DNA of 50,039 bases from an uncultured bacterium (GTDB taxonomy: Bacteria; Bacillota; Clostridia; Lachnospirales; Lachnospiraceae): assembly GCA_947574055.1 (NCBI GenBank), contig CANPIC010000021.1, positions 1 to 50,039 on the forward strand. The letters run 5' to 3'. The notes beneath the pieces were generated by a model. The model saw nothing but the letters and a program-made list of their open reading frames with translations. It had not been told where the DNA came from and searched no databases. The position numbers were made by a program, and so were the translations under genes. The stretch's first letter is position 1; every line of letters starts with the position of its first letter. This document shows positions 1 to 8,457 of the stretch, piece after piece.

Positions 1-63
1 TTTCCTTTCTCTGGAGTATTCTGCTACGAAGAGACAGACAGGTCATTTCTCACGGTTTTTGTC

Positions 64-1632
64 TTAGCTTAAATAGCTTAACGGGTTGACCTGGGAACCG
101 CCAATCAAAATTTCAAAATGCACATGAGGCCCTGTACTTCTTCCGGTATTGCCGCTGAGCGCAATCTTCTGCCCCTGTGACACCCTCTGGCCTGCTTTTA
201 CCAGCACTTTGCTCAGATGCCCGTATCTGGTCTGCCTGCCGTCTCCATGGTCAATATATACCACGTATCCATAGCCGCTGCCCCAGCCGGCCTTCGTCAC
301 CACACCGTCACAAGATGCCATGACTGCTGTCCCGATCGGCGTCGCCCAGTCAATGCCTTTATGATAACTGGACGCCCCTTTTGTCGGCGCATTACGTCTG
401 CCAAAGCCCGATGAAAGACGGCCGCCGGATATGGGTTTTAAGTAGGTGGGCGGTGTTTTGGTTCCCCGTTCCACAATCTTGGGAACCGCCTCCATGGTCA
501 CTTCTTCTTTTTGGATATCCCGTCCGGTCTCGGTGTCATTGCGGAAAGATACGACGGCCACCACTTTTCGGTGTCCCGCCGAAGGTTCCTGCCTCGTCAC
601 GCGCTCCGTCGTATACCAGCTGTCATTGTCAATATAAACGACATCGGCGTCATAGTCCTCTTCATAATAGAGCTGTTCCTGCCGGACAACCGACAATTCG
701 GGTTCAGGAGAGGTAACAATGATCTCATCCCCTACACGGATGGTCGAACTCTCACTCTCAATCGTAGGATTCATCTCCACCAGCTTGTCCATGGACAGGC
801 CATTATCCTCTGCAATCTGGGAAAGAGTGTCACCCGACACCACTTCATATATCTTGTTTTTCTCCTGTTCTTTTGTCACCTGTTCAATGGCCGTCTGCAG
901 AGGCGTTATGGATTCGGGCGGCAGGTATGCTTCCACCACTTCCACCGCATCGCCATATCCCATGGAGATCAGACCCAGTTCATAATCGTCAAACTCTTTT
1001 TCCTCCACTTCTATGACAAGATCACCCATTTCCGACATACGGGCGTCCATTCCCGCCGTGCGGTGAAAATCTCTGGCTTTTTCTTCGATCCTTTTTTCCT
1101 CTTCCCGGTCAACGACCTGCGTCGTCAACACATTAAGTTCCCGAAGCGGATCCAGCACCAGCCTGACACCATAGTTGCCAGTTGTGTCATATTTTTGGAA
1201 TACAGCCTCCAGAAGTTCCAGCACTTCCTGCGAACTGGCCAGATTTACCGTGAAATCATTGATCTTCACCGTATAAGAACGGGCCAGTGTCTCCACTTCG
1301 CTGGCTCTCATCACTTCCGCCATATTGGCTATCAGTGTCTCCTCAGAGTCCACTTTGCCAAAATACACCTCATCTCCCTCCACTGCTGCCTCCGCTTCCA
1401 GCATCACCGGGATTTCACTCTCCTGTGCCACTGCAAGCCGGGCCTGTCTGAGCAAACCCTCCACATCTTCCGAAGCGCTTGTCCCTACAGGCACGCCATT
1501 CAAAGTAACATAGAATATATTATTACCGGTATTTTCCGGTTTCATATAAGAGGGCAGAAAGAAAATACTGACAATGATTGCCAGCCCCATTCCTTTCATA
1601 TACGCCCATTTGATTTTCCCTGGAATTTTCAT
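64..1632 (-). CDS. Membrane-anchored M23 peptidase with LysM and G5 domains
   Basis: Probable cell-wall hydrolase (522 aa) that cuts peptidoglycan cross-bridges outside the membrane. Residues 13-31 form one N-terminal membrane segment or uncleaved signal. A LysM peptidoglycan-binding domain covers about 261-308 (VVSGDTLSQIAEDNGLS), a G5-like domain about 316-392, and an M23 (lysostaphin-type) domain 400-522. The zinc and catalytic residues are visible: H424xxxD428, H472 in YGHLS, and H503/H505 in GPHVHF. The start at 1632 has an AAGGAT site just upstream, and a good promoter lies at 1706-1734. The gene is monocistronic in the window. The domain order LysM-G5-M23 is common in Clostridia. The family call is certain; the exact bond cut is not. 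Confidence 0.93.
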   Translation of the reverse strand: MKIPGKIKWAYMKGMGLAIIVSIFFLPSYMKPENTGNNIFYVTLNGVPVGTSASEDVEGLLRQARLAVAQESEIPVMLEAEAAVEGDEVYFGKVDSEETLIANMAEVMRASEVETLARSYTVKINDFTVNLASSQEVLELLEAVFQKYDTTGNYGVRLVLDPLRELNVLTTQVVDREEEKRIEEKARDFHRTAGMDARMSEMGDLVIEVEEKEFDDYELGLISMGYGDAVEVVEAYLPPESITPLQTAIEQVTKEQEKNKIYEVVSGDTLSQIAEDNGLSMDKLVEMNPTIESESSTIRVGDEIIVTSPEPELSVVRQEQLYYEEDYDADVVYIDNDSWYTTERVTRQEPSAGHRKVVAVVSFRNDTETGRDIQKEEVTMEAVPKIVERGTKTPPTYLKPISGGRLSSGFGRRNAPTKGASSYHKGIDWATPIGTAVMASCDGVVTKAGWGSGYGYVVYIDHGDGRQTRYGHLSKVLVKAGQRVSQGQKIALSGNTGRSTGPHVHFEILIGGSQVNPLSYLS

Positions 1633-1705
1633 ATATCCTTCAGCCTTTTAATTCAAAAAAATGACAGGATCAGATACAGACATGTAATAATTCTGTAATA
1701 CTTTT

Positions 1706-1734
1706 ATTCTAACAGCTAACTTTTTACTTGTAAA
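1706..1734 (-). promoter_or_regulatory. Sigma-A type promoter of the M23/LysM/G5 peptidase
   Basis: On the minus strand TTTACA (1729-1734) is followed after exactly 17 nt by TAGAAT (1706-1711). It lies about 75 bases before the ATG at 1632. Confidence 0.6.
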
Positions 1735-1980
1735 GAATTTTCCATATTTATGCTTCGACAAACGCGATTGAGAATATAACATGTATGAGGGATAGAAACG
1801 GAAAAGTTTTGATCGGATCAGGACCTTCCGGCAGAAATATGCATGTGTTTGCCGCGCCGGCCCACCGCTTCACTCTTGCCAATCCCTGCGCCCGGAAGTA
1901 TAATAACCATATCAGAAAAATGATCACGTATGCTCATGAAAGCTACAGTGAATGTCCATACGTGCCAAAGGAGATGCCAC
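1735..1980. other. Intergenic stretch without a supported gene
   Basis: Between the promoter at 1706-1734 and the ATG at 1981 I see no ribosome site leading into a credible reading frame. A TATAAC at 1775-1780 could be a plus-strand -10 for the gene at 1981, but no good -35 sits at the right distance. Confidence 0.4.
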
Positions 1981-2988
1981 ATGTTTCGCTATACCATTCC
2001 GCTGGGAAGTGACTCGCTTCCCGCCGATGTTCTCAAAACCGATAAATCCTCCTGCCGCAAATATGGCCCTTGCGGAGTGGGCGAAAAAGCGCTGTATCTG
2101 AACAGCTTTTATCTGGACCGCAGATATTACATCCCGTTCTCCGGTGTGCAACGGGTGTTTAAACGGGTGGCGATGAGCAAAGGCGGTTTCACGGGGAAGG
2201 GTATCTTTGCAACACTGCCTTATCTGGTGGTAGTTTATGAAGATGGCAAAGAAAAGCAGTGTCTTTTTAAACACGAAGAGCAGGTAGATGCATTACTGGA
2301 CGATATCAGGCAGCATCATCCACAGATGCCGCTGCTGAGCGCAGCGATAGAGAAAAAGCGGGCCCAAAGAGCAGCGCAGGAGGCTGCCAGGATCCGCCCC
2401 ACGCTGACAAAAGAAGCCCAAAAGCAGGTGCACAGACTGACAAAAGCCCGCGCTTATCTGGAAGAGCGCCCGGCGCTTTATGATGCGCTCAGCCGCAGCG
2501 CAAAAGCAAAACGCATCAATGAACGCTCCAACCCCGCCTACCGATGGGCAGCTCTTGCCATCGTTTTGATGGGAATGGCAGCGACACTCTACGGTGTATA
2601 TGCGATTACCACCAAAGCCGGATTCGGCATTTATTTCACGCTGTTCGGACTGGCAGGTGTCTTTTTGTTTGCCAGTGCCAATGTTCTGCCTACCGGCAAA
2701 AATAACCGCCGGTATATCCAGCGACAGTGGCAGGAAGCCTGTGACAATATGGAATGTTTTCTGAAAGGGTATCCGAATTTCCCTCTGCCATCCAGATATG
2801 CGCACCCCTTAACACTGACCCGAATGATACGGGCCATCGAAGATGCCAGAGCCGTTACCGGTGAAGAAGCACTGCAGATCGTCAAAAAAGATTTGCAAAA
2901 GATCAACGCCTCCGTTACTGTCGAACAGGAGGAATATGACGAAATCATGACTGTCAAGCCGATGTTCCTGGTGGAAAATTACCGGTAA
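1981..2988 (+). CDS. Hypothetical protein with a central pair of membrane helices
   Basis: 335 aa, not recognised as a named family. The start is set by AAAGGAGATGCCAC directly before the ATG at 1981; an in-frame ATG at 1930 has no such site. The N-terminal part (about 1-110) looks like a beta-rich cytoplasmic domain. Residues 115-185 are charged and helical. Two membrane helices follow at about 188-209 and 214-236 with a very short turn, then a soluble C-terminal region. That places both ends in the cytoplasm. The gene stands alone, convergent with tRNA-Gln, and ends before the bidirectional terminator at 3051-3083. Function unknown. Confidence 0.82.
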   Translation: MFRYTIPLGSDSLPADVLKTDKSSCRKYGPCGVGEKALYLNSFYLDRRYYIPFSGVQRVFKRVAMSKGGFTGKGIFATLPYLVVVYEDGKEKQCLFKHEEQVDALLDDIRQHHPQMPLLSAAIEKKRAQRAAQEAARIRPTLTKEAQKQVHRLTKARAYLEERPALYDALSRSAKAKRINERSNPAYRWAALAIVLMGMAATLYGVYAITTKAGFGIYFTLFGLAGVFLFASANVLPTGKNNRRYIQRQWQEACDNMECFLKGYPNFPLPSRYAHPLTLTRMIRAIEDARAVTGEEALQIVKKDLQKINASVTVEQEEYDEIMTVKPMFLVENYR

Positions 2989-3050
2989 ATATGGCGACAA
3001 ACTTTCCCGCCCGTACATCCCGGAGCCTGCTCTGGCAGACTTCCACCACA

Positions 3051-3083
3051 AAAAAACCGGCAGATTCATTCTGCCGGTTTTTT
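3051..3083. terminator. Bidirectional intrinsic terminator
   Basis: A perfect 14-bp inverted repeat (3051-3064 with 3070-3083, core ACCGGCAGA/TCTGCCGGT, loop TTCAT) has A-runs on the left and T-runs on the right. It can therefore stop the plus-strand gene ending at 2988 and the minus-strand tRNA-Gln transcript. Confidence 0.9.
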
Positions 3084-3085
3084 AA

Positions 3086-3157
3086 CTGGGCTACAAGGAT
3101 TCGAACCTTGAAATGACGGAGTCAGAGTCCGTTGCCTTACCGTTTGGCGATAGCCCA
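3086..3157 (-). tRNA. tRNA-Gln (anticodon CUG)
   Basis: The minus strand folds into a full cloverleaf. The acceptor stem is TGGGCTA with TAGCCCA, and G73 is the discriminator base. The D-arm region is GCCAAACGGTAAGGC. The anticodon arm ACGGA-CTCTGAC-TCCGT places CTG at positions 34-36, reading CAG. The T arm is CAAGG-TTCGAAT-CCTTG. CCA is not encoded, as is common in Firmicutes, so it would be added by CCA transferase. The gene has its own promoter (3198-3226) and ends at the terminator at 3051-3083. It lies just downstream of glutamine synthetase, in the same direction. Confidence 0.95.
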
Positions 3158-3197
3158 ATGTCTGTATGAATGACTTGTCTCTGCAAGCCACTCATAC

Positions 3198-3226
3198 ATC
3201 ATACACGATCTTAACACAGATTGCAA
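3198..3226 (-). promoter_or_regulatory. Promoter of tRNA-Gln
   Basis: On the minus strand TTGCAA (3221-3226), a 17-nt spacer, then TATGAT (3198-3203), about 40 bases before the tRNA 5' end. Confidence 0.65.
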
Positions 3227-3335
3227 TACTTTTTTTCAAAATTTTTCAAATTTTTTAAATTTTATTTGCTTCAGTTTGATTGCCCTGCTTACACGTCTTA
3301 TCTTATGATTTGTTCCTGTGAACTGCCTCCCCGTT

Positions 3336-5447
3336 TTATATCTCAAACATCAGATCCCCATAAGACGGCAGGGGCCACACTTCTTTATCCACGATCATCT
3401 CCAGGGCATCTATCGGTGCACGCAGTGCCGTCATAGCCTCTTTGACCACATCTTTATAATAATATGCCTGTTCTTTCCCCTCCGGCATGGCCGCGGCTTT
3501 GGCATCTTCCACCTTCAGCACTTCCAGTGCCTTTCTGGCCTCTGCCAGCAATGTGCCTGCCTCCTTCAGCAGTTCTGCCTGTACATACGGCTCTGCGCCT
3601 GCCTCTCTCACTGCGATCACGGTATCTGCCAGCGTCTTTGTGTAACGGATCACTGCCGGCAGTATCTGCTTGGAAGCCATATCAATCATCGTAAGAGCCT
3701 CGATATTGATAGTCTTTGCATACGTTTCATAGAGGATCTCTTCCCTGGACTCCAGTTCTGCCCTTGTAAAGATACCGAATTTCTCAAAGAGCTTCACTGC
3801 TTTGTCCGTCGTCAGTGTCTCCACGGCCTCCACCATGGATTTGATATTGGGCAGTCCCCGCTTCTCTGCCTCCGCCACCCATTCGTCGGAATATCCGTTT
3901 CCGTTAAATATAATCCTCTGATGCTTTGTCATATACTCTTTGATCAGATCATGCACAGCCCGCTCAAAGTCATCGGCTTTTTCCAGAATATCGGCTGCTT
4001 CGCAAAAGGACTCTGCCACTATGGCATTAAGCGTGGTATTGGGGCTGGCGATAGAATCTGCGGAGCCCACCATACGAAACTCGAATTTATTACCGGTAAA
4101 GGCAAACGGCGAAGTTCTGTTGCGGTCTGTGGCATCTTTCTCCAGATCCGGCAGTGTGGATACACCCGTTTCCAGAATCCCTCCCTCTTTGCAGGTAGCC
4201 GCGATACCGGTCTCCACCAGCTGTCGTACCACGTCTTCCAGCTGTTCGCCCAAAAATACGGAGATAATGGCCGGCGGTGCTTCATTGGCACCCAGACGGT
4301 GATCATTTCCCACATCGGATGCGCTCTGGCGCAGCAGATCCGCATGGGTATCGACAGCTTTGAGAATACAGGCCAATACAAGCAGGAACTGAATATTTTC
4401 ATTGGGTGTCTCGCCCGGGTCGAGCAGGTTGACACCGTTATCCGTTCCCAGCGACCAGTTATTATGCTTTCCTGAGCCGTTCACGCCCGCAAAAGGTTTC
4501 TCATGCAGCAGGCAGCGCAGATCGTGACGGACAGCGACGCGCTTCATGGCTTCCATAATGATCTGGTTATGGTCTACTGCTATGTTGGCTGTCTCATAAA
4601 TCGGCGCCAGTTCATGTTGGCCCGGTGCCACTTCATTATGCTGTGTCTTGGCTGTCACGCCCAGTTTCCAGAGTTCTTCGTTCAGATCCTTCATATAAGA
4701 ACCCACACGCTCTCTGATCACGCCAAAATAATGATCTTCCATTTCCTGTCCTTTGGGTGCCGGTGCACCGAACAGTGTGCGGCCCGCAAAGATCAGATCT
4801 TTCCTCTGCAGATATTTCTCCTTATCCACAAGAAAATATTCCTGCTCCGGTCCAACGGACGCCACTACCCTGGTAGCCGTCTTATTGCCAAACAGTCTGA
4901 CAATACGCAGTGCCTGCTCGCTCACCGCCTCCATCGAACGCAGCAGGGGCGTCTTTTTATCCAGCGCCTCTCCGGTATAGGAGCAAAAGGCTGTGGGAAT
5001 ACAAAGTGTCACCCCGCTGCCCGACTCTTTGAGAAAGGCAGGAGAAGTGATATCCCATGCCGTATAGCCCCTTGCCTCAAAAGTCGCACGCAGTCCGCCG
5101 GACGGGAACGAAGAGGCGTCCGGTTCTCCTTTGATCAGTTCCTTGCCGGAAAATTCCATGAGCATCTTTCCGTCCTCATCCGGATGCGTCACAAAGGAAT
5201 CATGTTTCTCCGCTGTGATTCCGGTCAGCGGCTGGAACCAATGGGTATAGTGGGTTGCTCCTTTTTCCACTGCCCAGTCCTTCATGGCCTTTGCCACCAC
5301 ATCCGCATCTGCCAGCGATAGCTCCCCGCCGTAATCCATCACTTTTTTTACGGCTTTATATACACTTTTGGGCAGCCGCTCCCTCATCTTACCCGGCGTA
5401 AATACATTTTCGCCAAAAATCTCTTCCACATTCAAAATCTCACTCAT
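3336..5447 (-). CDS. glnN: Type III glutamine synthetase
   Basis: ATP-dependent ligation of ammonia to glutamate in the cytoplasm. 703 aa matches the large GSIII class (about 700 aa), not GSI (about 470 aa). The N-terminal GSIII region includes [11 protein letters not shown]. The catalytic core carries [32 protein letters not shown] and the ATP/glutamate site [14 protein letters not shown]. The long C-terminal GSIII-specific tail is present. The ATG at 5447 has a GGAGGAGG site upstream. It has its own promoter (5579-5607) and about 125 nt of structured leader, which suggests control by nitrogen status. tRNA-Gln follows downstream. No PII gene or other nitrogen gene is adjacent. Confidence 0.97.
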   Translation of the reverse strand: MSEILNVEEIFGENVFTPGKMRERLPKSVYKAVKKVMDYGGELSLADADVVAKAMKDWAVEKGATHYTHWFQPLTGITAEKHDSFVTHPDEDGKMLMEFSGKELIKGEPDASSFPSGGLRATFEARGYTAWDITSPAFLKESGSGVTLCIPTAFCSYTGEALDKKTPLLRSMEAVSEQALRIVRLFGNKTATRVVASVGPEQEYFLVDKEKYLQRKDLIFAGRTLFGAPAPKGQEMEDHYFGVIRERVGSYMKDLNEELWKLGVTAKTQHNEVAPGQHELAPIYETANIAVDHNQIIMEAMKRVAVRHDLRCLLHEKPFAGVNGSGKHNNWSLGTDNGVNLLDPGETPNENIQFLLVLACILKAVDTHADLLRQSASDVGNDHRLGANEAPPAIISVFLGEQLEDVVRQLVETGIAATCKEGGILETGVSTLPDLEKDATDRNRTSPFAFTGNKFEFRMVGSADSIASPNTTLNAIVAESFCEAADILEKADDFERAVHDLIKEYMTKHQRIIFNGNGYSDEWVAEAEKRGLPNIKSMVEAVETLTTDKAVKLFEKFGIFTRAELESREEILYETYAKTINIEALTMIDMASKQILPAVIRYTKTLADTVIAVREAGAEPYVQAELLKEAGTLLAEARKALEVLKVEDAKAAAMPEGKEQAYYYKDVVKEAMTALRAPIDALEMIVDKEVWPLPSYGDLMFEI

Positions 5448-5464
5448 ACGATTTCCTCCTCCCG

Positions 5465-5572
5465 GCTACAGGGCATTTCCACAACAGCCCCCATACAGCA
5501 AAACAGCGCTCCAACCCCCTGTTGGAACGCCCTCGTTCTTCTCCTGCTGCCCTGTGTCAGCTTCTTATCTCT
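5465..5572 (-). promoter_or_regulatory. Structured 5' leader of glnN
   Basis: Between the glnN promoter and its ribosome site the minus-strand RNA can form a 10-bp hairpin: GCGTTCCAAC, loop AGGGG, GTTGGAGCGC (5506-5530, one G-U pair), followed by TGTTTTGC. A long-range 8-bp pairing, ACAGGGCA (5548-5555) with TGCCCTGT (5468-5475), would enclose that hairpin and ends close to the AGGAGG site. This resembles an attenuator or riboswitch leader, but I do not recognise a known class. Confidence 0.45.
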
Positions 5573-5578
5573 TTAAAT

Positions 5579-5607
5579 AAAATACTCTATATCAGCAGAA
5601 ATTGCAA
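5579..5607 (-). promoter_or_regulatory. Promoter of glnN
   Basis: Minus strand: TTGCAA (5602-5607), 17-nt spacer, TATTTT (5579-5584). The predicted start is near 5572, giving a leader of about 125 nt. Confidence 0.5.
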
Positions 5608-5616
5608 GTCCTAATT

Positions 5617-6855
5617 TTAAAAGTTCTCTGTCTTCTTACTCCGCAGCAGATCATACTGCGCCGCCCTGCCGCTCAGTTCCAGATATAAGATCTGTCTGGG
5701 ATGGGGTGCCGCTTCCACTTCCACGTTATTTTCATCATAGATGTGCAGTACTGTCACCGCTTCATTGCTGCCGTCCGGTTTCATCAGTTCGATCTCATCG
5801 CCCCGGCAGAACTTGTTGCGCTGCCTGATCCGGGCAAAGCCCCGATCGTCCAGCGACTCCACGATGCCCAGATAGACCGCTTCTTTGATATAAGTACTTT
5901 CCTCATAAATCTGCGTATTCTCATCCGGCTTTCCAAAATAAAAGCCGGTGGTAAACTGACGGTAGGTACACTGAGCGATCTCTCTGCGGTACCAGTCCAT
6001 ATGGGCGCGGTAAGTTTCTTCCGAAGTGTCATAGTCGTCGATGGCCCGCCGGTAAGTGCGGGTCACTGCCGCTACATACAGCGCCGTCTTCATCCGCCCC
6101 TCCACCTTCAGACTGTCGATTCCTGCGGCCACCAGTTCAGGGATGTATGCAATCATACACAAATCTTTGGAATTAAACAGATACGTCCCCCGGTCATTTT
6201 CATAGACAGGCATATATTCTCCCGGTCTGGTCTCCTCCACGACCGCGTACTTCCAGCGGCATGGATGGGTACAGGCTCCGTGGTTGGCATCCCGTCCCGT
6301 AAAATAGCTGCTCAGCAGACAGCGTCCGGAATACGAAATACACATGGCACCGTGCACGAAACTCTCGATCTCCAGTTCATCCGGGATATGCTCCCGGATC
6401 TCCCGGATCTCCCGCAAAGAAAGCTCCCTGGCCGAAACCACCCGTTTTGCCCCCAGCCGGTGCCAGAAGAGATATGTTTTGTAGTTTGTGTTATTAGCCT
6501 GCGTAGAGATATGGATTTCCGCCTCCGGCCAGACCTCTTTGAGTGTCATAAACAGCCCCGGGTCCGAAATAATCAGCGCATCCGGCGCCAGTTCCTTCAA
6601 TTCTTCAAAATAGCGCTGCGCGCCCTCCAGATCCCCGTTATGGGCAAGGATATTGGCCGTCACATAGACTCTGACACCTCTGGCATGGGCAAAGGCAATT
6701 CCCTCCGCCATATCTTCCCGGGAAAAATTCTTCGCTTTTGCCCGCAGGCTGTATGCTTCACCGCCGATATATACCGCGTCCGCCCCAAAGATAACCGCTG
6801 TCTTCAGCACTTCAAGGCTGCTTGCAGGTATCAGCAATTCCGGTTTTCTTCTCAT
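5617..6855 (-). CDS. U32 family peptidase-like protein (tRNA/rRNA hydroxylation type)
   Basis: 412 aa. The N-terminal TIM-barrel start PELLIPASSLEVLKTA and the U32 signature (SFVHGAMCISYSGRCLLS, then GRDANHGACTHPCRWKY) are clear. The conserved cysteines fit the iron-sulfur site proposed for the family. Characterised relatives (TrhP, RlhA) make 5-hydroxyuridine or 5-hydroxycytidine in RNA, and B. subtilis YrrN/YrrO lie next to YrrM (TrmR) just as here. I therefore infer wobble-uridine hydroxylation of tRNA, with the methyltransferase next door acting on the product. The start at 6855 is preceded by GAGGAAACT; an in-frame ATG at 6909 has no such site. It is the last gene of the ireB operon. Confidence 0.9.
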   Translation of the reverse strand: MRRKPELLIPASSLEVLKTAVIFGADAVYIGGEAYSLRAKAKNFSREDMAEGIAFAHARGVRVYVTANILAHNGDLEGAQRYFEELKELAPDALIISDPGLFMTLKEVWPEAEIHISTQANNTNYKTYLFWHRLGAKRVVSARELSLREIREIREHIPDELEIESFVHGAMCISYSGRCLLSSYFTGRDANHGACTHPCRWKYAVVEETRPGEYMPVYENDRGTYLFNSKDLCMIAYIPELVAAGIDSLKVEGRMKTALYVAAVTRTYRRAIDDYDTSEETYRAHMDWYRREIAQCTYRQFTTGFYFGKPDENTQIYEESTYIKEAVYLGIVESLDDRGFARIRQRNKFCRGDEIELMKPDGSNEAVTVLHIYDENNVEVEAAPHPRQILYLELSGRAAQYDLLRSKKTENF

Positions 6856-6916
6856 AGTTTCCTCGATTCTGTGCGCGCCCCACAGCCCGAACAGGCAAAG
6901 GGCAAACAAGCCTTCT

Positions 6917-7576
6917 TCACCCCTGCTCCTGTGGCCGTCTCTTCACACTGACAGCAGTCCCGTCCCCCAGAGACAATATCACCGTCTCCAGTGCCGCATT
7001 ATGTTTCAGTTCATACAGGTATTCCCGCATCCGCGCATGTATGGTCCGGTTCCGTCTTGTCACCGCAAAACGGGACTGCACGATATCACCTTCCTGAAGC
7101 ACGTTATCCGACACAAGAATCCCGCCTTCCTCCAGCAGACGCAGTACATCGGGCAGAAAGTGAATATACTGCCCCTTCGCTCCATCCATAAAGACAAAGT
7201 CAAAACTGCCGGAAAGCTGTGGCAGAATATCTGCCGCATCTCCTTCCAGCAGTGTAATACGCCCGGTCCGCCCGCTTTTGTGAAAGTTTTCCTTTGCCCT
7301 GGGAATCCTTTTTTCATATTTTTCAATGGTGGTAATATGCGCGCCTTTCGGTGCATACTCACTCATAAACAGTGCCGAAAACCCTGTACCGGTCCCGATC
7401 TCCAGAATCCGCGCTGGCTGCCTGATTGCCAGCAAGACGCGCAACAGACTCTGCGTCTGTCTGCGGATCAGAGGTACCCCTTCCCGGATCGTACATGCTT
7501 CCAGTTCTTCCAGCCATCCGGGATTCTCCCTGTCCAGGGAATTGATATAAACGCCCAGCCTTTCCTCTTCTGTCAT
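6917..7576 (-). CDS. trmR: SAM-dependent O-methyltransferase, TrmR/YrrM-like
   Basis: 219 aa class I methyltransferase of the O-methyltransferase 3 family. Motif I is ILEIGTGTGFSALFMSEYAP, followed by the acidic residue of TTIEKYEK. The metal-site region is FDFVFMDGAKGQY with LVSDNVLQEG downstream. B. subtilis TrmR methylates 5-hydroxyuridine-34 in tRNA to 5-methoxyuridine, and the U32 gene just downstream fits that pathway. The start at 7576 is preferred over 7606: AAAGGAGTGAG sits directly before it, and the upstream TGA is one base away, so the two genes are translationally coupled. Confidence 0.88.
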   Translation of the reverse strand: MTEEERLGVYINSLDRENPGWLEELEACTIREGVPLIRRQTQSLLRVLLAIRQPARILEIGTGTGFSALFMSEYAPKGAHITTIEKYEKRIPRAKENFHKSGRTGRITLLEGDAADILPQLSGSFDFVFMDGAKGQYIHFLPDVLRLLEEGGILVSDNVLQEGDIVQSRFAVTRRNRTIHARMREYLYELKHNAALETVILSLGDGTAVSVKRRPQEQG

Positions 7577-7577
7577 C

Positions 7578-7967
7578 TCACTCCTTTGCACCAGCGGCCT
7601 CCTCACTGACAGACTGCATGATATCGAGCATCTCTTCCACTGTCATGGCCGTATTGAGCTGATATGTGCCCGCACTGATGCCAATCTCTGAACCGGACAG
7701 CTTCTCCAGAATAATAAACAGGCTGGCATCTCTGATCAGCCCTTTCTGCTCCAGCATCAGCCCGATATCTTCCGCATCGTCACTCTCTGCCACCTCGATG
7801 CTCACATCTCTTCCCGGTTCCGCCTCCATGGGTTCCTCACCGAAGATCCGATAGCCGTAATCATAGGCCATGATAGCGTACCGATAAATGAACATCAAAA
7901 CCACCGCGGCTACAACTACTCTTACAACTGTCCCAAAAACAGCGCCTACTATCTGTCTGCCTCCCAT
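7578..7967 (-). CDS. Short MltG/YceG-like membrane protein without the catalytic domain
   Basis: 129 aa. One N-terminal membrane helix (IVGAVFGTVVRVVVAAVVLM) is followed by a single YceG-like segment (DAEDIGLMLEQKGLIRDASL, then GISAGTYQLNTAMTVEEMLD). Full MltG endolytic transglycosylases have about 340 aa and a catalytic glutamate further on, which this protein lacks. The position matches yrrL (mltG) between the ruvX/DUF1292 genes and trmR in B. subtilis. It is probably a reduced, non-catalytic peptidoglycan-associated protein. AAAGGAGG precedes the ATG at 7967; the longer upstream reading frame lacks a ribosome site. Confidence 0.82.
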   Translation of the reverse strand: MGGRQIVGAVFGTVVRVVVAAVVLMFIYRYAIMAYDYGYRIFGEEPMEAEPGRDVSIEVAESDDAEDIGLMLEQKGLIRDASLFIILEKLSGSEIGISAGTYQLNTAMTVEEMLDIMQSVSEEAAGAKE

Positions 7968-8052
7968 TTCATCCTCCTTTGTCCCCGGCCCCCTGCATGT
8001 GCCTGCCTGACAGAAATAACAGCCCGGAAACAATATGCCAAATACCTGTACC

Positions 8053-8388
8053 TCACAGATCCAGGGAAATATCCAGGTCAATCACCTCTGCAATTTCCGT
8101 ATAAATATTCTGCACCATTCTGCATATCGCCAGTTCTGCACGCAGAAACTGATCCACAACCGGATTGGAACGAAACTCCTCATACTCTTTTGCGAATGCA
8201 TCTATCTTGTCGAATAACTCGCCTTCTGATTTCTGCATCATGTAGTTTCTCTTACGAAACTCATTGATCTCATCCATAAGGCCCGGATATTCCCTTACCT
8301 TGTTTCTTTTTTCCTCATATGTCCGGTATTCTTCTGTCTGTTTCAGCCTCTCCGCAAATTCATGTATGATCTTTTCTGTCTCTTTCAT
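8053..8388 (-). CDS. YlbF family protein
   Basis: 111 aa, almost entirely helical, with the family pattern of a long N-terminal helix (ETEKIIHEFAERLKQTEEYR), a proline turn (REYPGLMDEINEFRKRNY) and a C-terminal segment NPVVDQFLRAELAICRMVQN. In B. subtilis YlbF (RicF), YmcA and YaaT form a complex that helps RNase Y process mRNA. Here the gene directly follows RNase J, so a role in RNA turnover is a reasonable inference. The CxxxC-type cysteines of RicF are not evident. Confidence 0.85.
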   Translation of the reverse strand: MKETEKIIHEFAERLKQTEEYRTYEEKRNKVREYPGLMDEINEFRKRNYMMQKSEGELFDKIDAFAKEYEEFRSNPVVDQFLRAELAICRMVQNIYTEIAEVIDLDISLDL

Positions 8389-8457
8389 GCCTTCATCCCC
8401 TGCCTCTGACAGCAGTCCGGACAGGATGGCCTGTCCGCCCTGTCGTATTTCTCATCA

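Noticed and set aside
511-1698. 395-codon open frame opposite the M23 peptidase
   Set aside because: Antisense shadow without a start signal.
1785-2012. 75-codon frame before the gene at 1981
   Set aside because: No ribosome site, overlaps the real start, no recognisable pattern.
3318-4475. Long open frame opposite glnN
   Set aside because: Shadow of the glnN codon pattern; rich in Cys, His and Arg, no ribosome site, and glnN is unmistakable on the other strand.
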